Shown piece by piece: positions 44,032 through 52,446 of a stretch of 64,000 nucleotides of DNA. The notes under the pieces were generated by a model, which made no database searches, was not told the origin of the DNA, and saw only the letters and a list, made by a program, of their open reading frames with translations. Position 1 is the first letter of the stretch; every line of letters starts with the position of its first letter. The translations under genes and the position numbers were made by a program. The stretch lies in contig NZ_FTMA01000008.1 in assembly GCF_900155985.1 (NCBI RefSeq), positions 107,628-171,627 on the forward strand. The letters run 5' to 3'. This stretch comes from Maribacter ulvicola (GTDB lineage: Bacteria > Bacteroidota > Bacteroidia > Flavobacteriales > Flavobacteriaceae).

Positions 44032-45990
44032 ATGAGAATTGCTCATCTTAACATATTTCAATTAATTCTTTTATGGCTTCTTGGGTCAAGCTTAACCTAT
44101 GGTCAAATAGTTGATTTGAAAGAACCAAATCCCTATAAGAAAGTTTTTATAGAGACTGATAATTTTGGCTCATCGTATTTAGACACCTTAGCACACCATT
44201 ATAGAAATATGAAAACAGATTCCATTAAGTATTCTATGCTTAATGATCTTAGTTATTATTGGCATACCAGAAATTTAAATACCGCATTGGACTATACTAA
44301 AGAAGGGTTAGCTATTACGGCGCCAGCAGACTCATTGTGGTACGGTAGGTTTCAAATCACACAAGGAGCCATTCTTTTAAGGTTAGAAAAATTAGATAGC
44401 GCTCAAATGGTTCTAGAATCTGCAAGAGCAAAAGTACATTCGTCTGATTTAGCTTTTCTATATACACAGTTAGGTTACGTTTATGAAAGAAGAGGACAAT
44501 TGGACAAGGCTGCGGATTACGCATTAAAAGCCATGGAAATAGGAAATCGTTTAAACGATACCAAAGCTATAGCTATGGCTTATAGTGATTTAAGTAATTT
44601 GTTTTGGAAGCAAGGTAAATATGAGTCGGGTGTAGAATACGGACTGCGTTCTCTAGAACTTTTTGAAACATGGGGAATTACAGATTTAGATTATGACTTT
44701 ACCTTGTATGTTACGGGTAATAATTATTTGGCGCTTGAAAATTACCAGCAGGCACGTAAATATTATGAACAATCAATAATCATTGGTGAACGTTATGGTT
44801 TTTATAATAATTTAAGTGATGTTTATATTTCATTAGTAGACCTCTATACCTATTTAAACGATTTTAATAAAGCTACTGAAGCCGGTAAAAATGCTGTTAA
44901 ATATGCGGAACTTTTAGAGAATAATTTTATGATAATGCGTTCTTGGCTAGCAATTGGTAAGTTACAGAACAAACAAGAGAATTATCCAAATGCCATAGAA
45001 AGTCTCTTAACCTCAATCAATGTAGCTACAAAAGACTTTGGTGATGCCTATTATTTAAGTAGTGCTTATAAAGAGCTAGGTAATGCATATGCCAACGAAC
45101 AAGATTATAAAAATGCACATGATGCATTTTCTGAATATGACTCATTAAGAAATGAGGTATTTACGGCAGAAGCGGATCACAGAATATCTCAATTGCGTAC
45201 AGAATTTGACGTTGCAAAAAAAGAAAACACTATTGTATTACAAGAGGTACAGATTAAGAAGCAAAAGTCCACACAGCAATTAATTACAATTATAGCTTTC
45301 TTGCTATTACTATTGTTATTATTGGCGTATAAAGCAATTTCTAATAATCATAAAAAGAATAAGCTCTTACAAAGTAAGAATTCTGAAAAGGAATTTTTAT
45401 TAAAAGAAATACATCATAGGGTAAAGAATAATTTGGAGATTGTGTCAAGTTTACTGTCGCTACAAGCGTCATTAATTGATGATCCTAAAATTTTAAATGC
45501 TATGGAACAAAGCCAACAACGCGTTCATAGTATGGGCATGATTCATCAAAAATTATATTTGGGAGAGCAATTAGCAACCATTGAAATGAAAGATTACTTC
45601 ATTAATCTAAGTGATTATATCTTACACTCATTTGGTAAAAATAAACACATACAGGTCAATATAGCTATGGATGAACTTGAATTAGAAGTAGATTATGCTA
45701 TACCTATTGGGTTGATTGTAAATGAATTAATGGCAAATGCATTAAAGTATGCCTTTCCCAACAATAGGACGGGGAGTATTGATTTAAATCTAAGTAAAAA
45801 TGAAGATGTATTGGTGTTAGCGGTCAGTGACAATGGTATAGGTATCATAGAAGAAAATCTAAAAAAGGGAAACGGGTTTGGTACACACTTAGTAAATTTA
45901 TTGGTAAAGCAATTAGATGGGGAAATGGTTTTATTGATAGAAAAAGGGACATCTGTTCGTATAGAATTTCAAACCATAAAGGCTGCCTAA
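44032..45990 (+). CDS. TPR-containing HisKA_2-type sensor histidine kinase
   Basis: The 652-residue protein has a signal peptide or anchor (1-24), about seven TPR units in the extracytoplasmic part (about 80-390), a coiled coil, one membrane helix (about 415-433) and a kinase whose phosphoacceptor region is EIHHRVKNNLEIVSSLL (HisKA_2 type; the histidine H462 precedes RVKNN), followed by an ATPase domain with LIVNELMANALKYAF and DNGIG. It overlaps the LytTR regulator gene by one base and is clearly its partner. Confidence 0.92.
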   Translation: MRIAHLNIFQLILLWLLGSSLTYGQIVDLKEPNPYKKVFIETDNFGSSYLDTLAHHYRNMKTDSIKYSMLNDLSYYWHTRNLNTALDYTKEGLAITAPADSLWYGRFQITQGAILLRLEKLDSAQMVLESARAKVHSSDLAFLYTQLGYVYERRGQLDKAADYALKAMEIGNRLNDTKAIAMAYSDLSNLFWKQGKYESGVEYGLRSLELFETWGITDLDYDFTLYVTGNNYLALENYQQARKYYEQSIIIGERYGFYNNLSDVYISLVDLYTYLNDFNKATEAGKNAVKYAELLENNFMIMRSWLAIGKLQNKQENYPNAIESLLTSINVATKDFGDAYYLSSAYKELGNAYANEQDYKNAHDAFSEYDSLRNEVFTAEADHRISQLRTEFDVAKKENTIVLQEVQIKKQKSTQQLITIIAFLLLLLLLLAYKAISNNHKKNKLLQSKNSEKEFLLKEIHHRVKNNLEIVSSLLSLQASLIDDPKILNAMEQSQQRVHSMGMIHQKLYLGEQLATIEMKDYFINLSDYILHSFGKNKHIQVNIAMDELELEVDYAIPIGLIVNELMANALKYAFPNNRTGSIDLNLSKNEDVLVLAVSDNGIGIIEENLKKGNGFGTHLVNLLVKQLDGEMVLLIEKGTSVRIEFQTIKAA

Positions 45991-46721
45991 TGAATAATTT
46001 AATAAAAATACTGATTGTTGAAGATGATATGATTATTGCTGCAAACCTATCTGTTCAATTAACAAGTTTGGGATATGAGGTTACTGGTATTATACCAAGG
46101 GGAGAGGAAGCCATTTTACATATAAGAGGACAATCTCCCCATATATTGCTAATGGATATAAACCTTAAAGGAAGTTTAAATGGCGTAGAGACGGTAAAGA
46201 TAATTCAAAAAGAAAAGAACATCCCTATAATATATTTAACAGCAAATAGTGATGACGCTACTTTTGAAAAGGCAAAAGAAACCCAGCCAAAGGCTTTTAT
46301 AACCAAACCTTTTAATAAATTAAGTCTACAAAGAACTATTGCTTTGGTGGTAGAACAACTAAAGGATATTACGGAAACTTATCAATATTTACCTCAAGTA
46401 GAAGTGCTAAACGATCGTATTTTTGTTCGGCATAATGGAAGAATGGAAAAGCTGCTTTTAGATGAAATTTTATACATTGAGGCTGACCGTAATTATTGCG
46501 TATTAATTACTTCTAAAGTAAAACGTATACTTACCTGTACGCTTAAAGTTATGGAAGAAAAACTGCCTAATGCTACATTTGTAAGAGTGCATCGTTCTTA
46601 CATTATTAATTTATCAAAATTAGATGTTCTGGCAGACCGTCATGTAGAAATAGGTAGAAAAGTTATTCCAATTGGTAAATCGCAAAAAATAATTTTAATG
46701 CAAAGAATACATACGATATAA
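45990..46721 (+). CDS. LytTR-family response regulator
   Basis: The 243-residue protein has a receiver domain with EDD (11-13), D56 in LLMDINL and K in ITKPFNK, and a LytTR DNA-binding domain (about 140-240, ILYIEADRNYCVLI, FVRVHRSYIINLSKL). The ATG overlaps the kinase stop (TAATG), so the two are translationally coupled. LytTR regulators bind tandem short repeats upstream of their targets; no clear target site was identified in the window. Confidence 0.93.
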   Translation: MNNLIKILIVEDDMIIAANLSVQLTSLGYEVTGIIPRGEEAILHIRGQSPHILLMDINLKGSLNGVETVKIIQKEKNIPIIYLTANSDDATFEKAKETQPKAFITKPFNKLSLQRTIALVVEQLKDITETYQYLPQVEVLNDRIFVRHNGRMEKLLLDEILYIEADRNYCVLITSKVKRILTCTLKVMEEKLPNATFVRVHRSYIINLSKLDVLADRHVEIGRKVIPIGKSQKIILMQRIHTI

Positions 46722-46773
46722 GATTAATTTCTGATTTAAAAAATCAATTTAGAACAATTGTTTTACACATAAA

Positions 46774-46805
46774 AAGCCTCTACGAAATCTATAGCGTAGA
46801 GGCTT
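46774..46805 (-). terminator. Terminator downstream of the RNA helicase gene
   Basis: AAGCCTCTACG at 46774-46784 pairs with CGTAGAGGCTT at 46795-46805. On the minus strand T5 follows, so it ends the helicase unit; on the plus strand the T-tract is weak, but it may also act on the convergent LytTR gene. Confidence 0.85.
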
Positions 46806-46835
46806 AATTGTTGATTTATAAAGGTTTGCTATACT

Positions 46836-48134
46836 TTAATCATTCTTGCGGGAAGCATTACGATTAGAGTTTTTCTTACTTGTATTTCTGTTGTTTTTGC
46901 CTCTAAAATTATTGCCGCCCGGTCTATTGCGGTTTTTATTTCGATTGTTATTTCTTGGACGCTGAGCAGGCTTTTCTTCTTGAATGTCATCAGCATCACC
47001 ATCAGTAAATTGATGTTCTGGCATGCGAGGTACAGATTGTTTGATCAGCTTTTCAATATCACGCAAATATGCTCTTTCTTCTTTATCACAGAAAGAAATG
47101 GCTATACCGCTTGCATTTGCACGTCCGGTCCTACCAATACGGTGTACGTAGGTTTCAGATACATTTGGCAAATCATAGTTAACAACTAAGGATAGGTCTT
47201 CAACATCAATGCCCCTTGCAGCAATATCGGTAGCTACCAATACTTTCAATGAGCCATCTTTAAAACTACTAAGAGCTTTTTGTCTTGCCGTTTGTGATTT
47301 GTTACCGTGTATGGCAGCAGCACGAATACCGGCTTGGTCAAGTTTCTTTACAATCTTATTTGCACCATGCTTGGTTCTTGAGAATACAATTAAGGTATTA
47401 TCTGGCTTTTCCTCTATGAGGTGTATTAGAAGTTTAGGCTTATTTGCTTTACTAACAAAATAAACACCTTGTTCAACCTTCTCTGCAGTAGCTTGTTCTG
47501 GTTTAATAGTAACGCGTTCAAAATCTCCCAGCATTTTTCTAGATAGCTCAACAATATCTTTTGGCATAGTAGCAGAAAAGAAAAGAGATTGTCTTTTAGG
47601 AGGCAATTTTGCAATAATTTTTTTGATATCATGAATAAAGCCCATGTCTAACATTTGATCTGCTTCATCAAGTACCACGTGCTCTAAATCTCTAAAAGAA
47701 ATAAAACCCTGATTCATTAAATCTAATAAACGACCAGGGGTAGCCACTAATATATCTACACCACCTTTAAGTGCATTTACTTGCTTTCCTTGTTTTACTC
47801 CGCCAAAAATTACGGTATTACGTAATCCTGTATGCTTACCATACGCAGTAAGACTTTCACTAATTTGTATAGCTAGTTCACGAGTAGGTGTAACTATAAG
47901 CGCTTTTATTTTTCGCTTGGTCTGTCTTAAGCTAATACCCTCGTACAACTGGTGTAAAATAGGAATACCAAAAGCAGCTGTTTTACCAGTTCCCGTTTGT
48001 GCAACACCTAACAGGTCTTTGCCTTTAAGTAATATAGGAATAGATTGTTCTTGAATTGGAGTAGGGTGAGTATATCCTTCAGCCTCTAATGCTTTTAGGA
48101 TTGGTTCGGCTAAGCCGAGTTCTTTAAATGTCAT
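46836..48134 (-). CDS. DEAD-box RNA helicase, RhlE-like
   Basis: The 432-residue protein unwinds RNA with ATP. It has the Q motif region, Walker A AQTGTGKT (45-52), PTRELA, DEAD at 156-159, SAT at 187-189, and the helicase C domain with ARGIDVEDLSLV and HRIGRTGRA. The C-terminal tail of about 45 residues is rich in N, R, K and G, typical for RNA-binding extensions of RhlE-type helicases, which often act in ribosome assembly or cold adaptation. Confidence 0.93.
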   Translation of the reverse strand: MTFKELGLAEPILKALEAEGYTHPTPIQEQSIPILLKGKDLLGVAQTGTGKTAAFGIPILHQLYEGISLRQTKRKIKALIVTPTRELAIQISESLTAYGKHTGLRNTVIFGGVKQGKQVNALKGGVDILVATPGRLLDLMNQGFISFRDLEHVVLDEADQMLDMGFIHDIKKIIAKLPPKRQSLFFSATMPKDIVELSRKMLGDFERVTIKPEQATAEKVEQGVYFVSKANKPKLLIHLIEEKPDNTLIVFSRTKHGANKIVKKLDQAGIRAAAIHGNKSQTARQKALSSFKDGSLKVLVATDIAARGIDVEDLSLVVNYDLPNVSETYVHRIGRTGRANASGIAISFCDKEERAYLRDIEKLIKQSVPRMPEHQFTDGDADDIQEEKPAQRPRNNNRNKNRNRPGGNNFRGKNNRNTSKKNSNRNASRKND

Positions 48135-48286
48135 AAATTTTTAATAAGCTGCAAAGGTACGGTTTAATGTGGAAGGAATCATTATAGGGTTGTGAGGTAG
48201 GTGATTAGTATTTGGTAGCGAGTATGCGCTATTAGTAAAAGGTAATTAGATGGAAATAACAGGTAGATAGTATTAAGTATTAGGTT

Positions 48287-48321
48287 CAAAGTACAAAGTA
48301 CAAAGTATAAAGTATAAAGTG
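48287..48321. repeat. Heptamer array CAAAGTA/TAAAGTA
   Basis: Five consecutive 7-nt units: CAAAGTA three times, TAAAGTA, then TAAAGTG. An AGTATTA pair at about 48269-48283 just upstream keeps the same period. Confidence 0.85.
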
Positions 48322-48385
48322 GAAAATAGAATAGATGGAAAATATTTTTACAACAATCAACATCAACATCAACATCGATTTACGA

Positions 48386-48427
48386 TTAACGAATAACGAA
48401 TAACGAATAACGAAGTTTGAAGTTTGA
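48386..48427. repeat. Adjoining heptamer arrays ATAACGA and AGTTTGA
   Basis: TTAACGA at 48386 is followed by ATAACGA three times (48393-48413) and directly by AGTTTGA twice (48414-48427), then degenerate TTTGAA-type units. The period stays 7 nt while the unit sequence changes. A CATCAA hexamer run lies just before, at about 48354-48377. Confidence 0.85.
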
Positions 48428-48641
48428 ATTTGAACCGGATTCTTGCGCTTGAATTATCACTGAATCTCGTTCAGCGACACTTAAAATCGCTGAGTTGTTT
48501 TTGGGTGTAATGTCGTTTATCGAGGAGGGTTTACACTTTGCCCGAACTCTTGTCTACTAACGAGAAATAGGGGTTTTTCAGCGAATCACCATCCGGTAAA
48601 ACATGGTCTACGGCGTTCTATTATTGTAACAAACGCTAGTC

Positions 48642-48878
48642 ATGAAAACAATAATAACCATCATCTTTTTCACCATTTTAAGCTTCACTGCTCAAGCACA
48701 AAACAATACAGCAGATGTAAATGTTGAAACGATGGAAATGAGTATCGTGACGCAAACAATAAACGAAATTAAAACAGCTTCCAATACAGAAGTTGCTCGT
48801 TTATACAAATTCAAAAATTCTAGGATCAAAAGAGATTTGTACTTTATCACGAAAGCGAACAAAGCAAAAATGGCTTAA
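48642..48878 (+). CDS. Small secreted hypothetical protein
   Basis: The 78-residue protein has a signal peptide ending AQAQ (1-20) and a mature part of about 58 residues with a helical pattern (VTQTINEIKTASNTEVARLYKFKNSRIKRDL). It is embedded between blocks of heptamer repeats, the downstream block starting 3 nt after its stop. I do not recognise a function; the signal peptide makes it a likely real gene. Confidence 0.6.
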   Translation: MKTIITIIFFTILSFTAQAQNNTADVNVETMEMSIVTQTINEIKTASNTEVARLYKFKNSRIKRDLYFITKANKAKMA

Positions 48879-48880
48879 GT

Positions 48881-48974
48881 TTTAGTGTTTAGTGTTTAGT
48901 GTTCAGTGTTCAGTTGCCAGTTACAGTTTACAGTATTGAGTGATAAGTACTAAGTATTAAGCACAAAGTACAAA
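48881..48974. repeat. Block of successive heptamer arrays
   Basis: TTTAGTG occurs three times from 48881, then TTCAGTG and CAGTTGC/CAGTTAC-type units, and near 48942-48976 TAAGTAC, TAAGTAT, TAAGCAC, AAAGTAC, AAAGTGG follow one another. All units are 7 nt long and grade into each other. Confidence 0.8.
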
Positions 48975-49040
48975 GTGGAAAATAGAAAAGAGAAGAAAGA
49001 TTACGAGCAATAACAATTTTGCTTTGCAAAATTTTATTTT

Positions 49041-49103
49041 CCAACAACCAACAACCAACAACCAACAACCAACAACCAACAACCAACAACCAACAACCAT
49101 CAA
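49041..49103. repeat. CCAACAA heptamer array
   Basis: Eight perfect CCAACAA units at 49041-49096 are followed by CCATCAA. It lies 18 nt downstream of the FAD oxidoreductase stop codon (minus strand). The minus-strand translation of this array yields an artificial VVGCWLL repeat frame, which is not a gene. Confidence 0.9.
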
Positions 49104-49121
49104 CGGACAACCATCAACCAA

Positions 49122-50672
49122 TTAAAGTCCCGCCATAGCAGCTTCGGCACAGCGTTCGCCGTCCATAGCGGCAGAAACAATTCCACCGGCATAACCACCA
49201 CCTTCGCCACATGGGAAAAGACCTTTTATAACAGGATGTTCTAATTTTTCATTTCTGGGAATGCTGACAGGTGATGAGGTTCTAGATTCTACGCCTACAA
49301 TATTAGCCTCGGCAGTATAATACCCATGCATTTTATTACCAAAAGCTTTAAAGCCTTGTCGTAATCTACCACCGATTAATTTAGGCAATAAGGAGTGTAA
49401 GGGTGCGGAATTTAGACCGGGTTGGTATGAAGTAGGGTTGAGGTCCATAGATAAATTACCTTCTACGAAATCGGTTAAACGTTGGGCGGGAGCAGTTTGT
49501 GTTCTTCCGCCAGAAGTAAATGCCAATCGTTCTAAGTTCTTTTGATATTCCAAACCTTTTAATGCTCCAAATTTCTCGTATTTAGGAATGTCCTTATCTA
49601 CATTAATTTCTACCACGATACCCGAATTGGCATATAGGTTATTTCGTTTTGATGGAGACATACCATTCACGACCACTTCACCAGGTGAAGTTGCTGCCGG
49701 AACTATGAATCCGCCGGGACACATACAGAATGAATAAACTCCTCTGTCTTTCACCTGTTCCACCAAGCTATAAGAGGCTGCTGGTAATAATTCGCTACGG
49801 TCACCAGAACAGTGGTATTGAATACTATCTATAATATGTTGCGGATGTTCTACCCGCACACCCATGGCAAATGATTTTGCTTCAAGGGCAATGTCTTTTT
49901 TATGTAGTAAATCGAATATATCTCGCGCGGAATGTCCCGTAGCCAAGATTACACGTTCCACAGCCATTTCATCAGTGTCGTTTAAAACAACTGCTTTTAG
50001 GGCATTGTCTTTAATAATGAAATCGGTCACTTTGGTATTAAAATGAATTTCACCACCATGTTGCTGTATCACCTCACGAATGTTCTGAACAATTTTAGGG
50101 AGTTTATTGGTGCCAATATGTGGATGGGCATCTACCAGAATTTGGTCAGTAGCACCATGGAATACCAAACTTTCGAATATGCGCCGTACATCGCCACGTT
50201 TAAGGCTACGGGTGTATAATTTTCCATCAGAATACGTACCGGCACCACCTTCTCCAAAGCAGTAATTACTTTCAGGGTTTACTTTATGGTCTTGGTTTAT
50301 GGCTTTTAAATCTCGTCTGCGATCTTTAACATTATTGCCGCGTTCCAAGACAATAGGCTTGTATCCCATTTCTAAACAACGCAGTGCCGCCCACATACCA
50401 GCAGGTCCAAAACCTACAATATGTATGGGCTTTGCGGTGGTTACATCTTTGTATTTAAAGTTAAGCGCTTCGCTTGGGGCAGGTTCATTGATATAAATTG
50501 CCAATTTGTAATTAAAGAAAATTTTAGGTTTACGGGCGTCTATAGACTTACGGAGCACTTTAATTTTAAAGGTACCATCTTCAAGTCCCAGATACTTTGC
50601 CGTATGAATTTCTAATCCGTTAGGCGTACCTTCTTCCTTTAATGATAATCGCAATTGTACATTTCTGATCAT
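49122..50672 (-). CDS. FAD-dependent oxidoreductase (COG2509-type)
   Basis: The 516-residue protein has an N-terminal domain of about 85 residues and an FAD-binding segment VGFGPAGMWAALRCLEMGYKPIVLERG (about 90-118), followed by the phrase NYCFGEGGAGTYSDGKLYTR and a C-terminal FPCGEGGGYAGGIVSAAMDG. This pattern matches uncharacterised FAD-dependent dehydrogenases of the COG2509 type. The substrate is unknown. It stands alone, its stop followed by the CCAACAA array. Confidence 0.87.
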   Translation of the reverse strand: MIRNVQLRLSLKEEGTPNGLEIHTAKYLGLEDGTFKIKVLRKSIDARKPKIFFNYKLAIYINEPAPSEALNFKYKDVTTAKPIHIVGFGPAGMWAALRCLEMGYKPIVLERGNNVKDRRRDLKAINQDHKVNPESNYCFGEGGAGTYSDGKLYTRSLKRGDVRRIFESLVFHGATDQILVDAHPHIGTNKLPKIVQNIREVIQQHGGEIHFNTKVTDFIIKDNALKAVVLNDTDEMAVERVILATGHSARDIFDLLHKKDIALEAKSFAMGVRVEHPQHIIDSIQYHCSGDRSELLPAASYSLVEQVKDRGVYSFCMCPGGFIVPAATSPGEVVVNGMSPSKRNNLYANSGIVVEINVDKDIPKYEKFGALKGLEYQKNLERLAFTSGGRTQTAPAQRLTDFVEGNLSMDLNPTSYQPGLNSAPLHSLLPKLIGGRLRQGFKAFGNKMHGYYTAEANIVGVESRTSSPVSIPRNEKLEHPVIKGLFPCGEGGGYAGGIVSAAMDGERCAEAAMAGL

Positions 50673-50740
50673 GCTGCAAAATTAAAGTAAAAAATATGAT
50701 GAGCACGACAGACGATAAAAAATGGTAAAGTGTATTGTAA

Positions 50741-51352
50741 TTACTTCTCTTTAATAGTTCTAAATGTCAAATTTACCCTAGGATGTTTACTTTTAGTTGT
50801 TGGCGGTAATCTGTGTAGCCAATTGGTCTGGGTTTCGTCTTTCATAATCAGTAAGCTTCCTTTTTCTAAAACCAGTTCTACTTTTTCTTTGGTTTCTTTA
50901 TGCTTAAAAGCGAATTTACGTTCAGCACCAAAACTAAGAGAAGCAATAGCACCATTCTTTTTTAAGTCTTTTTCTCCGTCGCTATGCCACGCCATACCTT
51001 CGCTACCGTCATGATATAAGTTTAACAAACAAGAGTTGAAGGTTTCACCGCTTTCTTTTTCTACTCTAGATTTTAATTCAAGCAATTCGGTTGTCCATGG
51101 TAATGCCAGTTTGGTAGTTTTAGAGTAGGTGTATTGAAACGGTTTTTCACCATACCAAGCCACTTTTCGTTTGGTAATAATTTTCTTTCCAAAAATAATG
51201 GCTTCATCATTTTTCCAAGCAATATTACTTAATAATGCATCTAAATACTGTATAGCTTCTTCCTCATTTAAGATTTTTCCAAAGTAGTTGACTGTTCCGC
51301 CATAGGGCAGCAAGTTGTTAGTGTGGTCTATTTTAATATCAAACAATTTCAT
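50741..51352 (-). CDS. alkB: AlkB-like 2-oxoglutarate/Fe(II) dioxygenase
   Basis: The 203-residue protein matches the AlkB family: the HxD iron ligands in MAWHSDGE, the second histidine in WLHRLPPT, and the 2-oxoglutarate-binding arginines in PRVNLTFR. FNSCLLNLYHDGSEGM is characteristic. It removes alkyl groups from DNA or RNA bases by oxidation. It resembles the ALKBH2/3-like branch more than E. coli AlkB, judged from the N-terminal region and length. Confidence 0.9.
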   Translation of the reverse strand: MKLFDIKIDHTNNLLPYGGTVNYFGKILNEEEAIQYLDALLSNIAWKNDEAIIFGKKIITKRKVAWYGEKPFQYTYSKTTKLALPWTTELLELKSRVEKESGETFNSCLLNLYHDGSEGMAWHSDGEKDLKKNGAIASLSFGAERKFAFKHKETKEKVELVLEKGSLLIMKDETQTNWLHRLPPTTKSKHPRVNLTFRTIKEK

Positions 51353-51410
51353 GTTTCTTTCTTTCTAACTGTCCAAAGAACTAAAGTACTTTGTAATCCT
51401 TTTAAAAACA

Positions 51411-51451
51411 AAATCGGATAGTTGATCTCAACAAGATTAGCTATCCGATTT
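51411..51451 (-). terminator. Terminator downstream of the 51.5-52.0 kb gene
   Basis: AAATCGGATAG at 51411-51421 pairs with CTATCCGATTT at 51441-51451 around a 19-nt loop. It lies between the stop of the minus-strand gene at 51481 and the start of alkB. Confidence 0.75.
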
Positions 51452-51480
51452 TATTGTAGTATAGACTCTATAAGCAGACC

Positions 51481-51960
51481 CTAATCACTTTTAAGCAAAT
51501 TTTTAATGGTCTTGTTCCATTTTTCAATTGACTGAAATTCTCCACTTAGTTGAAAGTTTAATTCAGCGTTATAGAATTCAAAAACGGTGTCCGGTTTATT
51601 TGCTTTTTTGGGAAAAAGATGCAACTGTAAACGCTCTGTTATTTTTTCTTTTCTAGAAAAGGTTTTACCAATATTGGCAATTTCACAGGTTTTAATAGTA
51701 GCTAAATCTACATACTGCTGGTTTAAAACTTCTCCAGATTTTGAAATAAAGAATACGAACTTTTTATGTGCATCTGTACCTATGGCGTAATGACCAAAAA
51801 CTTCATGTTCTGTTATTGTACAATTATGCTTATTTGCGATATCATTTAAAAATGACATCATTTGTTTTTCTTTTGTTTTTCTACTTTTGCTTGTTAAAAC
51901 AAAAGGCATTGCACAAAGTGCAACAGATACTAAACCAATAGCGGCTATTCCTAAATCCAT
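51481..51960 (-). CDS. Membrane-anchored hypothetical protein
   Basis: From ATG 51960 the protein has 159 residues: one N-terminal membrane helix (MDLGIAAIGLVSVALCAMPFVL) followed by a cytoplasmic-type soluble part (KHNCTITEHEVFGHYAIGTD, KKFVFFISKSG, VEFYNAE-like strands). The frame extends upstream to 52026 but with improbable residues. I do not recognise a family. Confidence 0.65.
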   Translation of the reverse strand: MDLGIAAIGLVSVALCAMPFVLTSKSRKTKEKQMMSFLNDIANKHNCTITEHEVFGHYAIGTDAHKKFVFFISKSGEVLNQQYVDLATIKTCEIANIGKTFSRKEKITERLQLHLFPKKANKPDTVFEFYNAELNFQLSGEFQSIEKWNKTIKNLLKSD

Positions 51961-52070
51961 TGTATAATTTTTTAAATATGAGATACTAATTTTTATATGA
52001 AGTGAAGATTCACAACATAAATTCATACGTGAAAACTGACTAACCTAGCGGAAAGCCTTTATAAAATGGA

Positions 52071-52445
52071 CTACCAGAAATTATGAAAAGGAAAAATTAA
52101 ATCGGACTTTCTATGTCGGATTAATAAGTTTTTAGCGTAAAAGACATACTGTTTGTATCTAGAAGAAAATACAACTTCTGTGGTATTGGTAGCATTGCTA
52201 AAACTTGTAAAAGGAAGCTTGTAATTGGGTGCAGTTACTTCAGCTACATCAGCTACTGATATTTCAGATTGTTGTGCATGCGGCGATAAAAGCTTGGTAG
52301 ATTCAGCAAAAAAGGTTTTTTGATCACTGCTTTCGCCTAAAATAGTATTGTTAGAAAAAGGTACCGTATTGGCAGTGCTAAATAACCCGAAACAATAAAT
52401 TGTAACAAGTAAAAGCATTTTTAATATGTTATGTACACTATTCAC
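52071..52445 (-). CDS. Small secreted hypothetical protein next to the antiporter
   Basis: The 124-residue protein has a probable signal peptide (about 1-26, KMLLLVTIYCFGLFSTANT) and no recognised domain; its mature part is rich in S, T and N and ends with basic and aromatic residues. Its start lies 1 nt after the stop of the antiporter gene, so it is probably co-expressed, but the low complexity means that it could also be a chance frame. Confidence 0.45.
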   Translation of the reverse strand: MNSVHNILKMLLLVTIYCFGLFSTANTVPFSNNTILGESSDQKTFFAESTKLLSPHAQQSEISVADVAEVTAPNYKLPFTSFSNATNTTEVVFSSRYKQYVFYAKNLLIRHRKSDLIFPFHNFW

Positions 52446-52446
52446 T

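Larger units (their letters stand above)
48135..48641. other. Intergenic region with several tandem repeats of 7-nt period
   Basis: No gene is seen in these 507 bases. Between 48265 and 48435 several short tandem arrays occur, listed separately. The stretch 48440-48641 is more GC-rich and contains an imperfect inverted pattern around CTGAATCTCGTTCAG (48471-48485); no clear function. The gene at 48642 begins just after. Confidence 0.5.

Noticed and set aside
49041..49103. Possible CRISPR array or repeat-coding gene at the CCAACAA run
   Set aside because: The units are 7 nt without spacers, so it is not a CRISPR array; the minus-strand frame giving VVGCWLL repeats is only the translation of the array.
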